Assembly: GCA_021772565.1 (NCBI GenBank)
Contig: JAJFLR010000035.1
Span: forward strand, 81,621 to 127,503
Reading direction: 5' to 3'
Source: Opitutales bacterium
Lineage (GTDB): Bacteria > Verrucomicrobiota > Verrucomicrobiia > Opitutales > JAJFLR01
Length of the DNA: 45,883 nt
Part shown: in pieces, positions 1 through 8,261 of the stretch
Position numbering within the stretch: position 1 is the stretch's first letter
Layout of the letters: every line of letters starts with the position of its first letter
Notes under the pieces: model-generated
Databases searched by the model: none
Seen by the model: only the letters and a program-made list of their open reading frames with translations
Told to the model about the DNA's origin: nothing
Program-made: the position numbers and the translations under genes

Positions 1-981
1 AATCGACTGGACTCATACCTGTTTTATATCAAAGGCTTGAACCAAGGGGATATAGAGTCAAGGAACAGTTTGTTTATTAAAACATTATCACTGTTTGGAA
101 ACAATAACGATAACCTGCTTGAACTAACAAAATTCGCAGAAAAATTACCATCAAGCAAACTTGCTGATAAATGCCTTGAAGTTGCAAAAAATAATAAGTC
201 AGAAAAATCTACTCTTCTATTTTTTATTTTTATTCAATCACTTTTACACGAAGGTAAATGGGATGAAGCAAAAAATATGTTTAAGGAATTCAAAAATAAA
301 ATGACCTTCAACAATGACTCAATTGAAGAAATATATAATTATGGATTTCTGAATATAATCTTCAATACTAGTGGTATCGAAAATAAAGTAACTAAATTAA
401 GTCTCAGAAGTTATTTAAGGAAAAACTATTTTGATATCGATACATTCTTAAATATGAGTCGAATGCTGAGTAAAAATTATTATGATGAACTGGCATTGTA
501 TTTAATTGAATATGCAGTTGGTTTGTACCCTGAAAGTTTTCGTATTAAAAAAGAATTTGAATATTTAAATGTAATGCTAGTTAGTAAAGTAGTCGAAGAG
601 GAAAAAAATGAATACCTGGAAAATGCAAATTTAGCACTCAATCATTTAAATAGTTTAATGGATGAAAAAGACTACGCATCAATAAATTTATTTTTAAAGC
701 TAATTGATACCCAACAGCCTGTATGGATAAATAATGTCAGCAGTGAATTGGCCAGAATCAGAGTCATTCTCGATTTCGAAACACTCGACATTTTATATGC
801 TAAAGCCTCCGCCAGACAATATTTATCATCAAATCGAATGCGTGGCTTTGATTTACTAAAAATTGCCGCTGAATACAAAAATAATGGCAAGGAAGATATC
901 GCCTGGGCCATAGCTGAAGAAATCGCTCTTCAAGTTCCTGATCTAAATGGAATCAGGGATTTTATCGATTCATTCAAATAG
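1..981 (+). CDS. Helical-repeat (TPR-like) protein, 5' truncated by the window edge
   Basis: The reading frame is open from base 1 to the stop at 979-981, so the gene starts outside the window; the TTG at 37 is only an internal codon. The visible 326 residues are almost entirely predicted helix, rich in Lys, Asn, Leu and Glu, with helix-pair patterns such as ALYLIEYAVGLYPESFRIKKEFEY that resemble tetratricopeptide repeats. No catalytic motif or transmembrane segment is visible. It converges on the LolA-like pseudogene, with only 10 bases between their stops. It is probably a scaffold or interaction protein; the exact family is not recognised. Confidence 0.6.
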   Translation, partial: NRLDSYLFYIKGLNQGDIESRNSLFIKTLSLFGNNNDNLLELTKFAEKLPSSKLADKCLEVAKNNKSEKSTLLFFIFIQSLLHEGKWDEAKNMFKEFKNKMTFNNDSIEEIYNYGFLNIIFNTSGIENKVTKLSLRSYLRKNYFDIDTFLNMSRMLSKNYYDELALYLIEYAVGLYPESFRIKKEFEYLNVMLVSKVVEEEKNEYLENANLALNHLNSLMDEKDYASINLFLKLIDTQQPVWINNVSSELARIRVILDFETLDILYAKASARQYLSSNRMRGFDLLKIAAEYKNNGKEDIAWAIAEEIALQVPDLNGIRDFIDSFK

Positions 982-991
982 ATATGTTTTC

Positions 992-1845
992 TTAAATTTT
1001 TGGCATTTCAAAAAATTTATCAAATACCCCTACATTAAACGCAATATCCTTAATATAAATTGTTGAATTATAAAGATTGTCTTTTTTAATCACAATTTTA
1101 TGGGCAATCATAAAGTTTTCTTCTTTGTAATAATCACTAAATATACTTGTTGCCTGAGTCGATATTTTATTTGAGCTATCTATTTTGTGTACAATTTTTA
1201 TATTAAAATCAGTTGCATCAATATAGTATAAAATAGTTTTATCACCAATAATGGCTTTTACCTTATAACAGATAAAATTGTGAACACTGCTTTTTCCCAA
1301 ATATTTTAATTTAGCTCCTTTTTCTTTATACTTAAACAAAAACGGGAATATCTGTGCTTGTGAACTAATAGAGGCTGTTTCTTTCTCACCAAGAACTTCA
1401 ATTTTTTGGCCATCATTTATAAGTTCTTTCCAAACTGTTTCATTATCACCATTGTTCTTATTACGTTTATTCCAGCCTACATTATTATCTACCTGCTTGT
1501 CACCAAACATCCTCCAAGCTACCTTACCATTAAACCCTACGATAACACTCCGATTTTGTTTTTCCAATTTATAAGTCATCCTAATTTTATTGGGTGTTTT
1601 TTTAATATTACAGAACTTGTAATACTGCCGTCTCGTTCAACATCAGCAGTAAATCGCATGGATTTTAAAGATTCCATAAATGCTATACCACCTACTGCAT
1701 CATAATAATTATTGAGAACTTCGGAAAGTGAAAGATCTCTTTTACTATCGACTATGCGTTCCTCCCCATCAATTTGGATTTCCGTGGATGATAGCATACA
1801 GGGAATAATGCTAAAAATAAACATTGCAGATAATAATTTAATCAT
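992..1845 (-). pseudogene. LolA-like outer-membrane lipoprotein-sorting protein, split by a frameshift
   Basis: Two minus-strand frames together make one protein of about 284 residues. The first (1845-1576) begins with a signal peptide (MIKLLSAMFIFSIIPCM) and ends after ILKKHPIKLG. The second (1579-992) starts MTYKLEKQNRS and ends in FFEMPKI, the C-terminal pattern of LolA/LolB-fold lipoprotein-sorting proteins. The frames join smoothly as KKTPNKIRMTYKLE if one base is added in the A7 run (T run 1597-1603 on the plus strand). A single A lost from an A8 run is the simplest explanation. The run also reads as A-AAA-AAA in the upstream frame, a classic -1 slippery heptamer, so programmed frameshifting is possible. 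The family role is binding of lipid or lipoprotein in the periplasm. Confidence 0.7.
1597..1603 (-). other. A7 homopolymer at the frameshift of the LolA-like gene
   Basis: Seven consecutive A on the minus strand follow the codon pattern tt-A AAA AAA, followed by CAC CCA. A -1 shift here restores the downstream frame (reading on as ACA CCC AAT AAA ATT AGG ATG). It may be a homopolymer sequencing or assembly error, a phase-variable tract, or a slippery site. Confidence 0.6.
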
Positions 1846-1941
1846 TTCATCATAAGTAGAATTTCAATTTTCTCAAAAGTTTGTTATTTCACTCGGTTAA
1901 TTCACATTAATTCTAAAGACAACTAAATATATTAATAATTT

Positions 1942-2363
1942 ATGAATACATTCGAAGCGATAGAAAAGTCACCGATGCATCACTATTAATAATTATTTGT
2001 GCCGATGTAAAAGCATGGGAAAAACAACCCGACAGATATTGGAAAAATTCGCCCAAGGAAGTTCAAGATTTTATGTTACCGGCAATTGATCAGTATTATC
2101 GAGGTAATGATGTCGTTCAACGTGATGAAGCATTACGGTCTTGTGGAATTGCCGCACAGACAATTATGTTAGCTGCTAAAGCCATGGATTATGATTCATG
2201 CCCAATGGACGGATTTGATTTTGATCAGGTTGGTAAAATTATTAATTTACCCGAAGATCACTTGATTTCAATGTTTGTTGTTGTCGGTAAAGGAACTAAA
2301 GATGCATGGCCCAAACCTGGACAACTACCCCTCGATGAAGTTTTAAAAGTTGATAAGTTTTAG
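1942..2363 (+). pseudogene. Nitroreductase-family gene with a large internal deletion
   Basis: The ATG at 1942 starts MNTFEAIEK, the usual beginning of a nitroreductase, but this frame stops after 15 codons. From about 1962 another frame reads RKVTDASLLIIICADVKAW and continues to the stop at 2361-2363. Landmarks in that part are RSCGIAAQTIMLAAKAMDYD, NLPEDHLISMFVVVGKG and a PGQLPLDEV tail, all typical of the C-terminal two thirds of FMN-dependent nitroreductases of about 200 residues. Roughly 55-60 residues are missing, including the N-terminal Arg-Arg-Ser FMN-binding segment, and the junction is out of frame. The remaining ORF from the ATG at 2073 encodes only 96 residues and is unlikely to make an enzyme. 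Confidence 0.8.
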
Positions 2364-2388
2364 ATTTTTTATCTATAACTAGCTCCAT

Positions 2389-3186
2389 TTGGAAAAGATA
2401 AAATTAATTTTATTTGTACTGGGAGTAGCATACATAGGATTAAGTCTGGTTGCCTATTTTATCTCAGATAAATTAATATTTCCTATTCGTCCAGTCAGCT
2501 ATGCAAAACATGATCTAATTATTGAGTTACCATTGGAAAATGGTGAATTAATTTCAACCATTTATCTTCCTAACGAAGAAGCAAAATTCACTATAATTTA
2601 TAGTCATGGAAACGCAGAAGACCTGGGACATATTTTACCATTGCTCAAATCTTTTCATCAAAAGGGCTTTTCTGTTTTTGCTTACGACTACCCGGGTTAT
2701 GGATTAAGCGAAGGTAAAGCGACTGAGAAGTCTACCTATGATGCAATCAATGCAGTCTATGAATTTGTCACTGAAGATCTAAAAATTCCTCAGCACTCCG
2801 TCATACTTTATGGTCGATCACTTGGCGGTGGCCCCACTGTCGATCTTGCCGCCAGAGAAATCATTGGAGGTGTAATATTGGAATCCACATTCGTCAGTGC
2901 ATTCAGAGTTATGACTCATCGAACTCTATTACCTTGGGACAAATTCAATAATATTGATAAGATCAATGAAATTGATTGTCCACTTCTTGTAATTCATGGC
3001 ACAGAAGATAGTATAGTTCCATTTTGGCATGCTCATGCTTTATTTAACAAAGCTAAAACTCCAAAACAAAATTTTTGGATTGAAGGTGCCGGGCATAATA
3101 ACATTTTTGATTTCGCAGGCAACAAGTATTGGGATCGATTGGATTTTTTTATTAAACAAGTTGAATACACAAATAAACAAAAATGA
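2389..3186 (+). CDS. Alpha/beta hydrolase, membrane-anchored, BEM46/ABHD13-like
   Basis: Serine hydrolase of 265 residues. Residues 5-25 form an N-terminal hydrophobic anchor (LILFVLGVAYIGLSLVAYF). The nucleophile elbow GRSLGG holds Ser144; Asp207 in HGTEDSIVP and His236 in GAGHNN complete the triad, and YSHGNAEDLG (71-80) supplies the oxyanion loop. The substrate is unknown; relatives are putative esterases or lipases facing the periplasm or membrane. The chosen start is TTG at 2389, because no ATG occurs in frame before the anchor. It ends with a 4-base ATGA overlap with the DJ-1/PfpI gene, so the two are probably translationally coupled. It lies 25 bases after the nitroreductase remnant. 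Confidence 0.85.
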   Translation: MEKIKLILFVLGVAYIGLSLVAYFISDKLIFPIRPVSYAKHDLIIELPLENGELISTIYLPNEEAKFTIIYSHGNAEDLGHILPLLKSFHQKGFSVFAYDYPGYGLSEGKATEKSTYDAINAVYEFVTEDLKIPQHSVILYGRSLGGGPTVDLAAREIIGGVILESTFVSAFRVMTHRTLLPWDKFNNIDKINEIDCPLLVIHGTEDSIVPFWHAHALFNKAKTPKQNFWIEGAGHNNIFDFAGNKYWDRLDFFIKQVEYTNKQK

Positions 3187-3734
3187 ATAAAAGTGCACTT
3201 TTCATCTTAGCAAACGGTTTTGAGGAACTTGAGGCAATTGCTCCGATAGATCTACTAAGAAGAGCCGGAATCAAAGTAACAATTTCTACAATTGAAAATT
3301 CATTATTAGTCACCGGAAAAAATAATATGACTTTTCAGGCCGAAGTATTTTTAGATTCAGTATCGAATAATAATTACGACCTTGTTGTTTTACCTGGTGG
3401 CCCCGGTCATAAAAGATTACGATCCTCTGAAAAAGTGTTAACTTTAATAAAAAATCATTCATCGAAAAATATTCCTATAGGTGCAATTTGTGCGGCACCG
3501 ACAGTTTTACAAGAAGCCGGATTGCTTAATGGGAATAAATATACTGCGCATCACACAGTTGCTAATGAACTCACAAAAATAATATCTGATCAAGCTGTTG
3601 TAGAAGATGGAAACATAATAACATCTCAAGGTGCCGGTACTGCAGTTGAGTTTGGACTAGCGTTAGTCAAACGACTCTGTGGACAAGATTCTGCAAATCA
3701 AGTAGCCAAAAGCATCTGCTTTTTTAATTTTTAA
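3183..3734 (+). CDS. DJ-1/PfpI family protein (YajL/ThiJ-like)
   Basis: A 183-residue single-domain protein. It begins with the family signature ILANGFEELEAIAPIDLLRRAG, carries the conserved acidic residue at about position 15, and has the nucleophile elbow GAICAAP with Cys103. His123/His124 follow in YTAHHTV. These are the residues of bacterial YajL/DJ-1 proteins, which act in oxidative-stress protection; proposed deglycase activity is disputed. The length is normal for the family. The ATG overlaps the stop of the upstream hydrolase by 4 bases, implying one two-gene operon. The gene ends just before the heptanucleotide minisatellite. Confidence 0.9.
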   Translation: MNKSALFILANGFEELEAIAPIDLLRRAGIKVTISTIENSLLVTGKNNMTFQAEVFLDSVSNNNYDLVVLPGGPGHKRLRSSEKVLTLIKNHSSKNIPIGAICAAPTVLQEAGLLNGNKYTAHHTVANELTKIISDQAVVEDGNIITSQGAGTAVEFGLALVKRLCGQDSANQVAKSICFFNF

Positions 3735-3748
3735 TTTTTAATTACGAA

Positions 3749-3985
<237 letters not shown>

Positions 3986-4013
3986 AATTTCCATTCACCA
4001 ATTTCCAATTCTG

Positions 4014-4053
4014 CTATCAGCTATCTGCTATCTGCTATCTGCTATCTGCTATT
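4014..4053. repeat. Second heptanucleotide repeat, (GCTATCT)n
   Basis: About five copies of a different 7-base unit (CTATCTG/GCTATCT), 30 bases beyond the first minisatellite. It shares the 7-base period but not the sequence. Confidence 0.85.
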
Positions 4054-4078
4054 ACCCACTAGCTATTTCCAGTCCAAT

Positions 4079-6925
4079 TCAAATAAACTTTGCAGTATAT
4101 GAAATGTCGGAAGCATTCTCCATAAATTCTTTCAAGCTGCCACTAAACAAAAGCCCCCCCCCGGCATCACCCCCATCCGGGCCAAGATCAACAAGCCAAT
4201 CTGCCAATCTCAGAACATCCAGATTATGCTCTATCACAATAATCGTATTCCCGGCATCACGAAGCTTAAACAATAGATCCATCAAATGTTGAATATCGAT
4301 CCAGTGCAGGCCAGTTGTCGGCTCATCTAAAATATATAAATTCTCGCCTTGCTGGCGCTTACTTAACTCGAGAGAAAGCTTAATACGCTGTGCTTCACCA
4401 CCGGACAGCGTATTCGCAGGCTGCCCAAGTTTAATATATCCCAACCCGACAGCACTGAGTGTTTCCAGCTTACTATTAATTCGCGGTTGCTTGTTAAATA
4501 TTTCCTCAGCCTCTTTCACTGTAAGATCCAATACTTCCGCAATATTGTACCCCTTAAATCTAATTTCCAAAGTCTCTCGATTATATCTTTGACCTCGACA
4601 ACTCGGACATTCAACAAAGACATCATTTAAAAATTGCATATCAAGTTTGATCGCTCCATCTCCTTTACATTTCTCACATCTTCCACCTCTTACATTGAAA
4701 CTAAATCTACTGGCGGTGTAGCCTCTAATTTTTGCTAACGGAGCTTGAGCAAAAAGTTTACGCAATAAATCAAACAACTTAATATATGTCGCCGGATTTG
4801 ATCGAGGTGTCCGGCCAATCGGATCTTGGTTGATTCTAACAACCTGTTGAAAATTTTTCAATCCGTCTATCGAACTGTGCAGACCTGGAATCACCTTTGC
4901 TCGATTCAATTTAAATGCTGCGGCTCTAGCCAAAATATCATTAACCAAACTACTTTTTCCCGATCCGGAAACACCGGAAACACAGGTCAACATTCCAACC
5001 GGAAATGAAACATCGATATTTTTTAAATTATTTTCCCGAGCACCCTTTATCGTTAGCCAATTTTTTGGCCTGCCAATTGTTTTGGAATTTTTACTGACTT
5101 TCTTTTTCCCGGACAAAAAAGCACCGGTCAAAGAATCATTTGAACTTTCAGCTGCTTTAGGAGATCCTTCAAATATTAAATTGCCGCCCTCATTACCGGC
5201 ACCGGGGCCCAACTCAATTAATCTGTCTGCGGCGCGAATCGTTTCATCATCATGCTCCACAACGATGACTGCATTCCCCCTGTCCCTTAACTCCAATAAC
5301 GTCTTTATTAATTTCTTATTATCATGAGCGTGTAATCCAATGGTAGGTTCATCGAGTACATATGCGACACCGACCAGCCCCATACCTAACTGTGTTGCCA
5401 AACGAGCGCGTTGCGCCTCTCCACCACTCAGTGTACTGTAACTCCGATCAAGTGATAAATATCCCAAGCCAACTTCATTGAGGAAAAATAGCCTTTGGCT
5501 CAACCCATTAATTGCGTCCAGAACGACATCATATTCAGTATTCTTTTCCTTTAATGCAGAGACAAAAGTTAGAGCATCTTTCAATGCCATCGACATAAAA
5601 TCCGCAAAACTTTTCCCATTTATTAAAACTGATAAACTTTTTTGGCTGAGACGTTTTCCCTTACAAATATGACAAGTGCTGCTAATCTGATAAGTCATAA
5701 ACCGAGCTCTCAACCCATCACTGGTTGTGCCAAGTTGAATTTTTTCCAACACATCCATTACCCCCATAAACTTTGTCAGCTCAGCCTTCTTTTTTGCTCT
5801 GGTAAATTTAAAACTAAACAACCGATCCCCGGCACCGTGTAATATTATTTTGCGTATCTCTTCAGACAATTCATTCCACGGAACATTTGGATCAAACGGT
5901 AATTGCTCAGACAGTTGTTTAAGAAGCGCATTATGTTTTATAATCATTCGCTTTGACCCTAATCGTAACGGTTTAATCGCTCCCTTGCGAACAGTTTTTG
6001 TTGGATCAGGCACAATTAATTTTTCATTAAATTGTAGTGTCTTCCCCATTCCATGGCATATCGGACAGACGCCGTTTGGGTGACTGTATGAAAAATTCTG
6101 CACCCGAACCGGCTCATAAACTTCATTACATTTAACACAAGTATGCTGCTGACTAACGGCAAACTCTTTCCACTCATCACCTTTTTCTTTCTGTGATAAA
6201 ATTATCGCGTGATCTTTACCTTCTCTAAAAGCTAATTCCAGTGAATCTGCAATACGACTTCGCTGATCTGAATTTAGAATAATTCTATCAACAACGATAT
6301 CTACAGCGACCTCACCTTTTATTCCTTTTAAAACGTCATCCTCTTCAAGTTGCCGCAGCTCTCCATTTATTCTAACTCTTTGAAAGCCTCTCAATTTCAA
6401 ATGAGGAAGCTCATCACGCACTAAAGCAACTTTCGCTTTAATATAAGGCGCAGCAATCATCAAACGACTTCCCATCGGCTCACAAAAAATTTGGTCAATG
6501 CAATCATCAATAGAGCGTTTAATAATTGACCCACCATCTTTTGGACAAAAAGCATGCCCTCTAACAGCCCAAAGCAAACGTGCGTAATCGGCAATCTCAG
6601 TAACTGTTGCAACTGTACTTCTAGGATTTGAGCCACCCCCAGTCAATTGTTCAATTGCTATAACCGGTGACAACCCATGAATAAAATCTATCTCCGGACG
6701 TTTAACCTGATCCAGAATCAGCCGTGCTTTGGTAGAAAGACTATCAATATATTTGCGATAACCCTCGGCATAAATCGTATCGAAGGCCAACGAAGATTTC
6801 CCGGAACCACTGACACCGGTAATAACCACAAGTTGATTACGCGGAATCTTCAACTCGAGATTTTTTAAATTATGCTCTCGAGCTCCTTTGAGGTGGATAA
6901 AGTCTTTGGTTTGGTGATCTAACAT
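4079..6925 (-). CDS. uvrA: UvrA-family excinuclease ATPase, divergent paralogue
   Basis: A 948-residue UvrA-type ABC ATPase that scans DNA for damage. Walker A of the first half is GVSGSGKSS (37-45); a second GVSGSGKSS follows in the C-terminal half. Both signature motifs ([11 protein letters not shown] and [11 protein letters not shown]) and both Walker B segments ([20 protein letters not shown]) are intact. Zinc-module cysteines are present as CVKC...CPIC, CHIC and CEKC...CPSC. The N-terminal module reads CPKDGG where canonical UvrA has CPxCG, so one ligand is missing. The signature [18 protein letters not shown] replaces the usual VESLSAYARQFLGQMDKP. This is the divergent form found in Verrucomicrobia-type genomes. 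The ATG at 6925 is directly followed by a canonical N-terminus. A second divergent UvrA lies at 42497-45325. Confidence 0.93.
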   Translation of the reverse strand: MLDHQTKDFIHLKGAREHNLKNLELKIPRNQLVVITGVSGSGKSSLAFDTIYAEGYRKYIDSLSTKARLILDQVKRPEIDFIHGLSPVIAIEQLTGGGSNPRSTVATVTEIADYARLLWAVRGHAFCPKDGGSIIKRSIDDCIDQIFCEPMGSRLMIAAPYIKAKVALVRDELPHLKLRGFQRVRINGELRQLEEDDVLKGIKGEVAVDIVVDRIILNSDQRSRIADSLELAFREGKDHAIILSQKEKGDEWKEFAVSQQHTCVKCNEVYEPVRVQNFSYSHPNGVCPICHGMGKTLQFNEKLIVPDPTKTVRKGAIKPLRLGSKRMIIKHNALLKQLSEQLPFDPNVPWNELSEEIRKIILHGAGDRLFSFKFTRAKKKAELTKFMGVMDVLEKIQLGTTSDGLRARFMTYQISSTCHICKGKRLSQKSLSVLINGKSFADFMSMALKDALTFVSALKEKNTEYDVVLDAINGLSQRLFFLNEVGLGYLSLDRSYSTLSGGEAQRARLATQLGMGLVGVAYVLDEPTIGLHAHDNKKLIKTLLELRDRGNAVIVVEHDDETIRAADRLIELGPGAGNEGGNLIFEGSPKAAESSNDSLTGAFLSGKKKVSKNSKTIGRPKNWLTIKGARENNLKNIDVSFPVGMLTCVSGVSGSGKSSLVNDILARAAAFKLNRAKVIPGLHSSIDGLKNFQQVVRINQDPIGRTPRSNPATYIKLFDLLRKLFAQAPLAKIRGYTASRFSFNVRGGRCEKCKGDGAIKLDMQFLNDVFVECPSCRGQRYNRETLEIRFKGYNIAEVLDLTVKEAEEIFNKQPRINSKLETLSAVGLGYIKLGQPANTLSGGEAQRIKLSLELSKRQQGENLYILDEPTTGLHWIDIQHLMDLLFKLRDAGNTIIVIEHNLDVLRLADWLVDLGPDGGDAGGGLLFSGSLKEFMENASDISYTAKFI

Positions 6926-7037
6926 TATAAGTATTAACTCAATTCTCCTGACATATTTAGCAAGAAATTATTATTATAGCATCTGTCTATGAAATTTTCT
7001 GTCACTGATAATTGAACAACCAGCGTGAGGGTATAAA

Positions 7038-7403
7038 TTACTTGATTGGTAAAATTCGAATTCGAGCTTTTCTCTCATCTAATGTCACTATCGCTCCTCT
7101 TTCTAAATGGTCTTTAAACTGTTTAAGTGTTTTAAATACTAAACTTGCTAGATGTCCCGGTGTTACATCATGAGTACGCACCTGAAATATACTGGGGAAA
7201 TTTCCTTGTGTCGAAGCTAGCAGGCTCCCAAAATCTAAATCGTTAGTAAAGACGATATATTTATTTTCTTTTGCCCAGAATAATATCTCAATATCCTCAG
7301 CATCGACTTTCCCTGTCTTGCTCCAATGCTTTGCTTCATAACCATTGGTTTTAAATTCTGGCACCCAATCAGGTGAGAGATTCATATCAACAATAAACCT
7401 CAT
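7038..7403 (-). CDS. DUF5615 PIN-like (Mut7-C) toxin candidate
   Basis: A 121-residue protein of the DUF5615 PIN-like family. The N-terminal IVDMNLSPDWV and the internal FTNDLDFGSLLAS carry the conserved acidic positions of the nuclease-like fold. It lies 8 bases downstream of a DUF433 gene on the same strand, the standard pairing in which DUF433 is the antitoxin and DUF5615 the presumed RNase toxin. The length is normal and the protein looks intact. Confidence 0.88.
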   Translation of the reverse strand: MRFIVDMNLSPDWVPEFKTNGYEAKHWSKTGKVDAEDIEILFWAKENKYIVFTNDLDFGSLLASTQGNFPSIFQVRTHDVTPGHLASLVFKTLKQFKDHLERGAIVTLDERKARIRILPIK

Positions 7404-7411
7404 GCAGATTT

Positions 7412-7636
7412 TTATTTTACAGCAATCTCAATCTCTTCAGAACGCCAAGCAGCATATCCCAATGCTTGTTGAATATCTTCTTCTTCAAGATAAGGATAAA
7501 GCTGAAGTATTTTTTCATTACTATACTTGCTGGCAACTAGACCTACAATAGTTCCAACAGTAACACGCATATTACGTATGCATGGCTTACCGCCCATCAT
7601 TGCGGGATTGAATGTAATTCGATCTAAATCTTTCAT
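7412..7636 (-). CDS. DUF433 antitoxin
   Basis: A 74-residue DUF433 protein with the diagnostic segment ITFNPAMMGGKPCIRNMRVTV followed by a small helix-turn-helix (KILQLYPYLEEEDIQQALGYAAW). It is the first gene of a two-gene toxin-antitoxin operon. DUF433 proteins are DNA-binding antitoxins that usually repress their own promoter; no operator is obvious here. It starts at the ATG at 7636. Confidence 0.9.
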   Translation of the reverse strand: MKDLDRITFNPAMMGGKPCIRNMRVTVGTIVGLVASKYSNEKILQLYPYLEEEDIQQALGYAAWRSEEIEIAVK

Positions 7637-7808
7637 GATATTTTAAAAATGATAGTATTAGTTAAGGATTTTTGAGAGTCAAGTTCACTCGATATTATGA
7701 AATAAATTTAACTTGTAATTCCCGCTGGCTTACCACGGAGAGCTAGTCTTTTGTCGCTGAAAGCGCTAACTATAGTATCTGCAATAATAAATATCCGAAA
7801 AGAAATTT

Positions 7809-7924
7809 GGTAGGGGTGCATCTCCGTTCGGCTGAGCTCACGACCGAAGCCGAGGCATCCGTGGATAGATGTGATTACTGATATTAATGTGAAATTGCAG
7901 ACGACTGGGACAGTCGTCCCTACC
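7809..7924. repeat. Palindromic interspersed element with GGTAGGG / CCCTACC ends
   Basis: The ends are inverted (GGTAGGG and CCCTACC) and the interior contains two hairpins, TCGGCT...AAGCCGA and GACGACT...AGTCGTC. An element with the same ends and a similar plan is at 27779-27867. No ORF; MITE-like or REP-like. Confidence 0.65.
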
Positions 7925-8174
7925 GAACGTCCACAAGAAATTACATTAATTTTCTCGTTATTTCGGAAATTTATTTTGGCAATCGCTATACTTTGTCATC
8001 ATGAGGTGTAGAGAGACACGGCAATCCATGGCTTCTTTGTCATTGCAAAGAGTAAAATGTTACGGCAATTCATGATATTTTCTTTCACAATTGAACTAAC
8101 AACATCCTGATTGTACACCGCGATTTATAATTACACCAAAAATCCGGATACTCGTGGCTTTCAACTCCATTCAC

Positions 8175-8198
8175 CTGGCGCGCGTCCCTTGCGCCCAG
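8175..8198 (-). other. GC-rich hairpin downstream of the STAND-FGE gene
   Basis: On the minus strand CTGG GCGC, a 7-base loop, then GCGC (one bulged G) CCAG form an 8-bp stem about 64 bases after the stop of the FGE gene. It is not followed by a T run, so it is not a clear terminator. A hairpin downstream of a variable region is a feature of some diversity-generating retroelements, but the spacing is longer than in the classical phage case. Confidence 0.4.
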
Positions 8199-8261
8199 CT
8201 CATTACGCTTCAAACCACTCATTTTAGCTCATAGGTAAAACCAGGATGAACTACCAACTGA

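Larger units (their letters stand above)
7637..8261. other. Non-coding, repeat-rich stretch
   Basis: No credible gene. It holds the GGTAGGG...CCCTACC inverted-repeat element (7809-7924), two partial copies of the TATAGC palindromic repeat (7771-7786 and 7976-7990), degraded copies of the CGGCAATCCATG hairpin repeat (about 8000-8080), and a GC-rich hairpin (8175-8198) downstream of the STAND-FGE gene. Confidence 0.7.

Noticed and set aside
4104-6868. Several plus-strand ORFs of 60-80 codons across the first UvrA gene
   Set aside because: They are shadows of the intact 948-residue UvrA frame, with no independent similarity.
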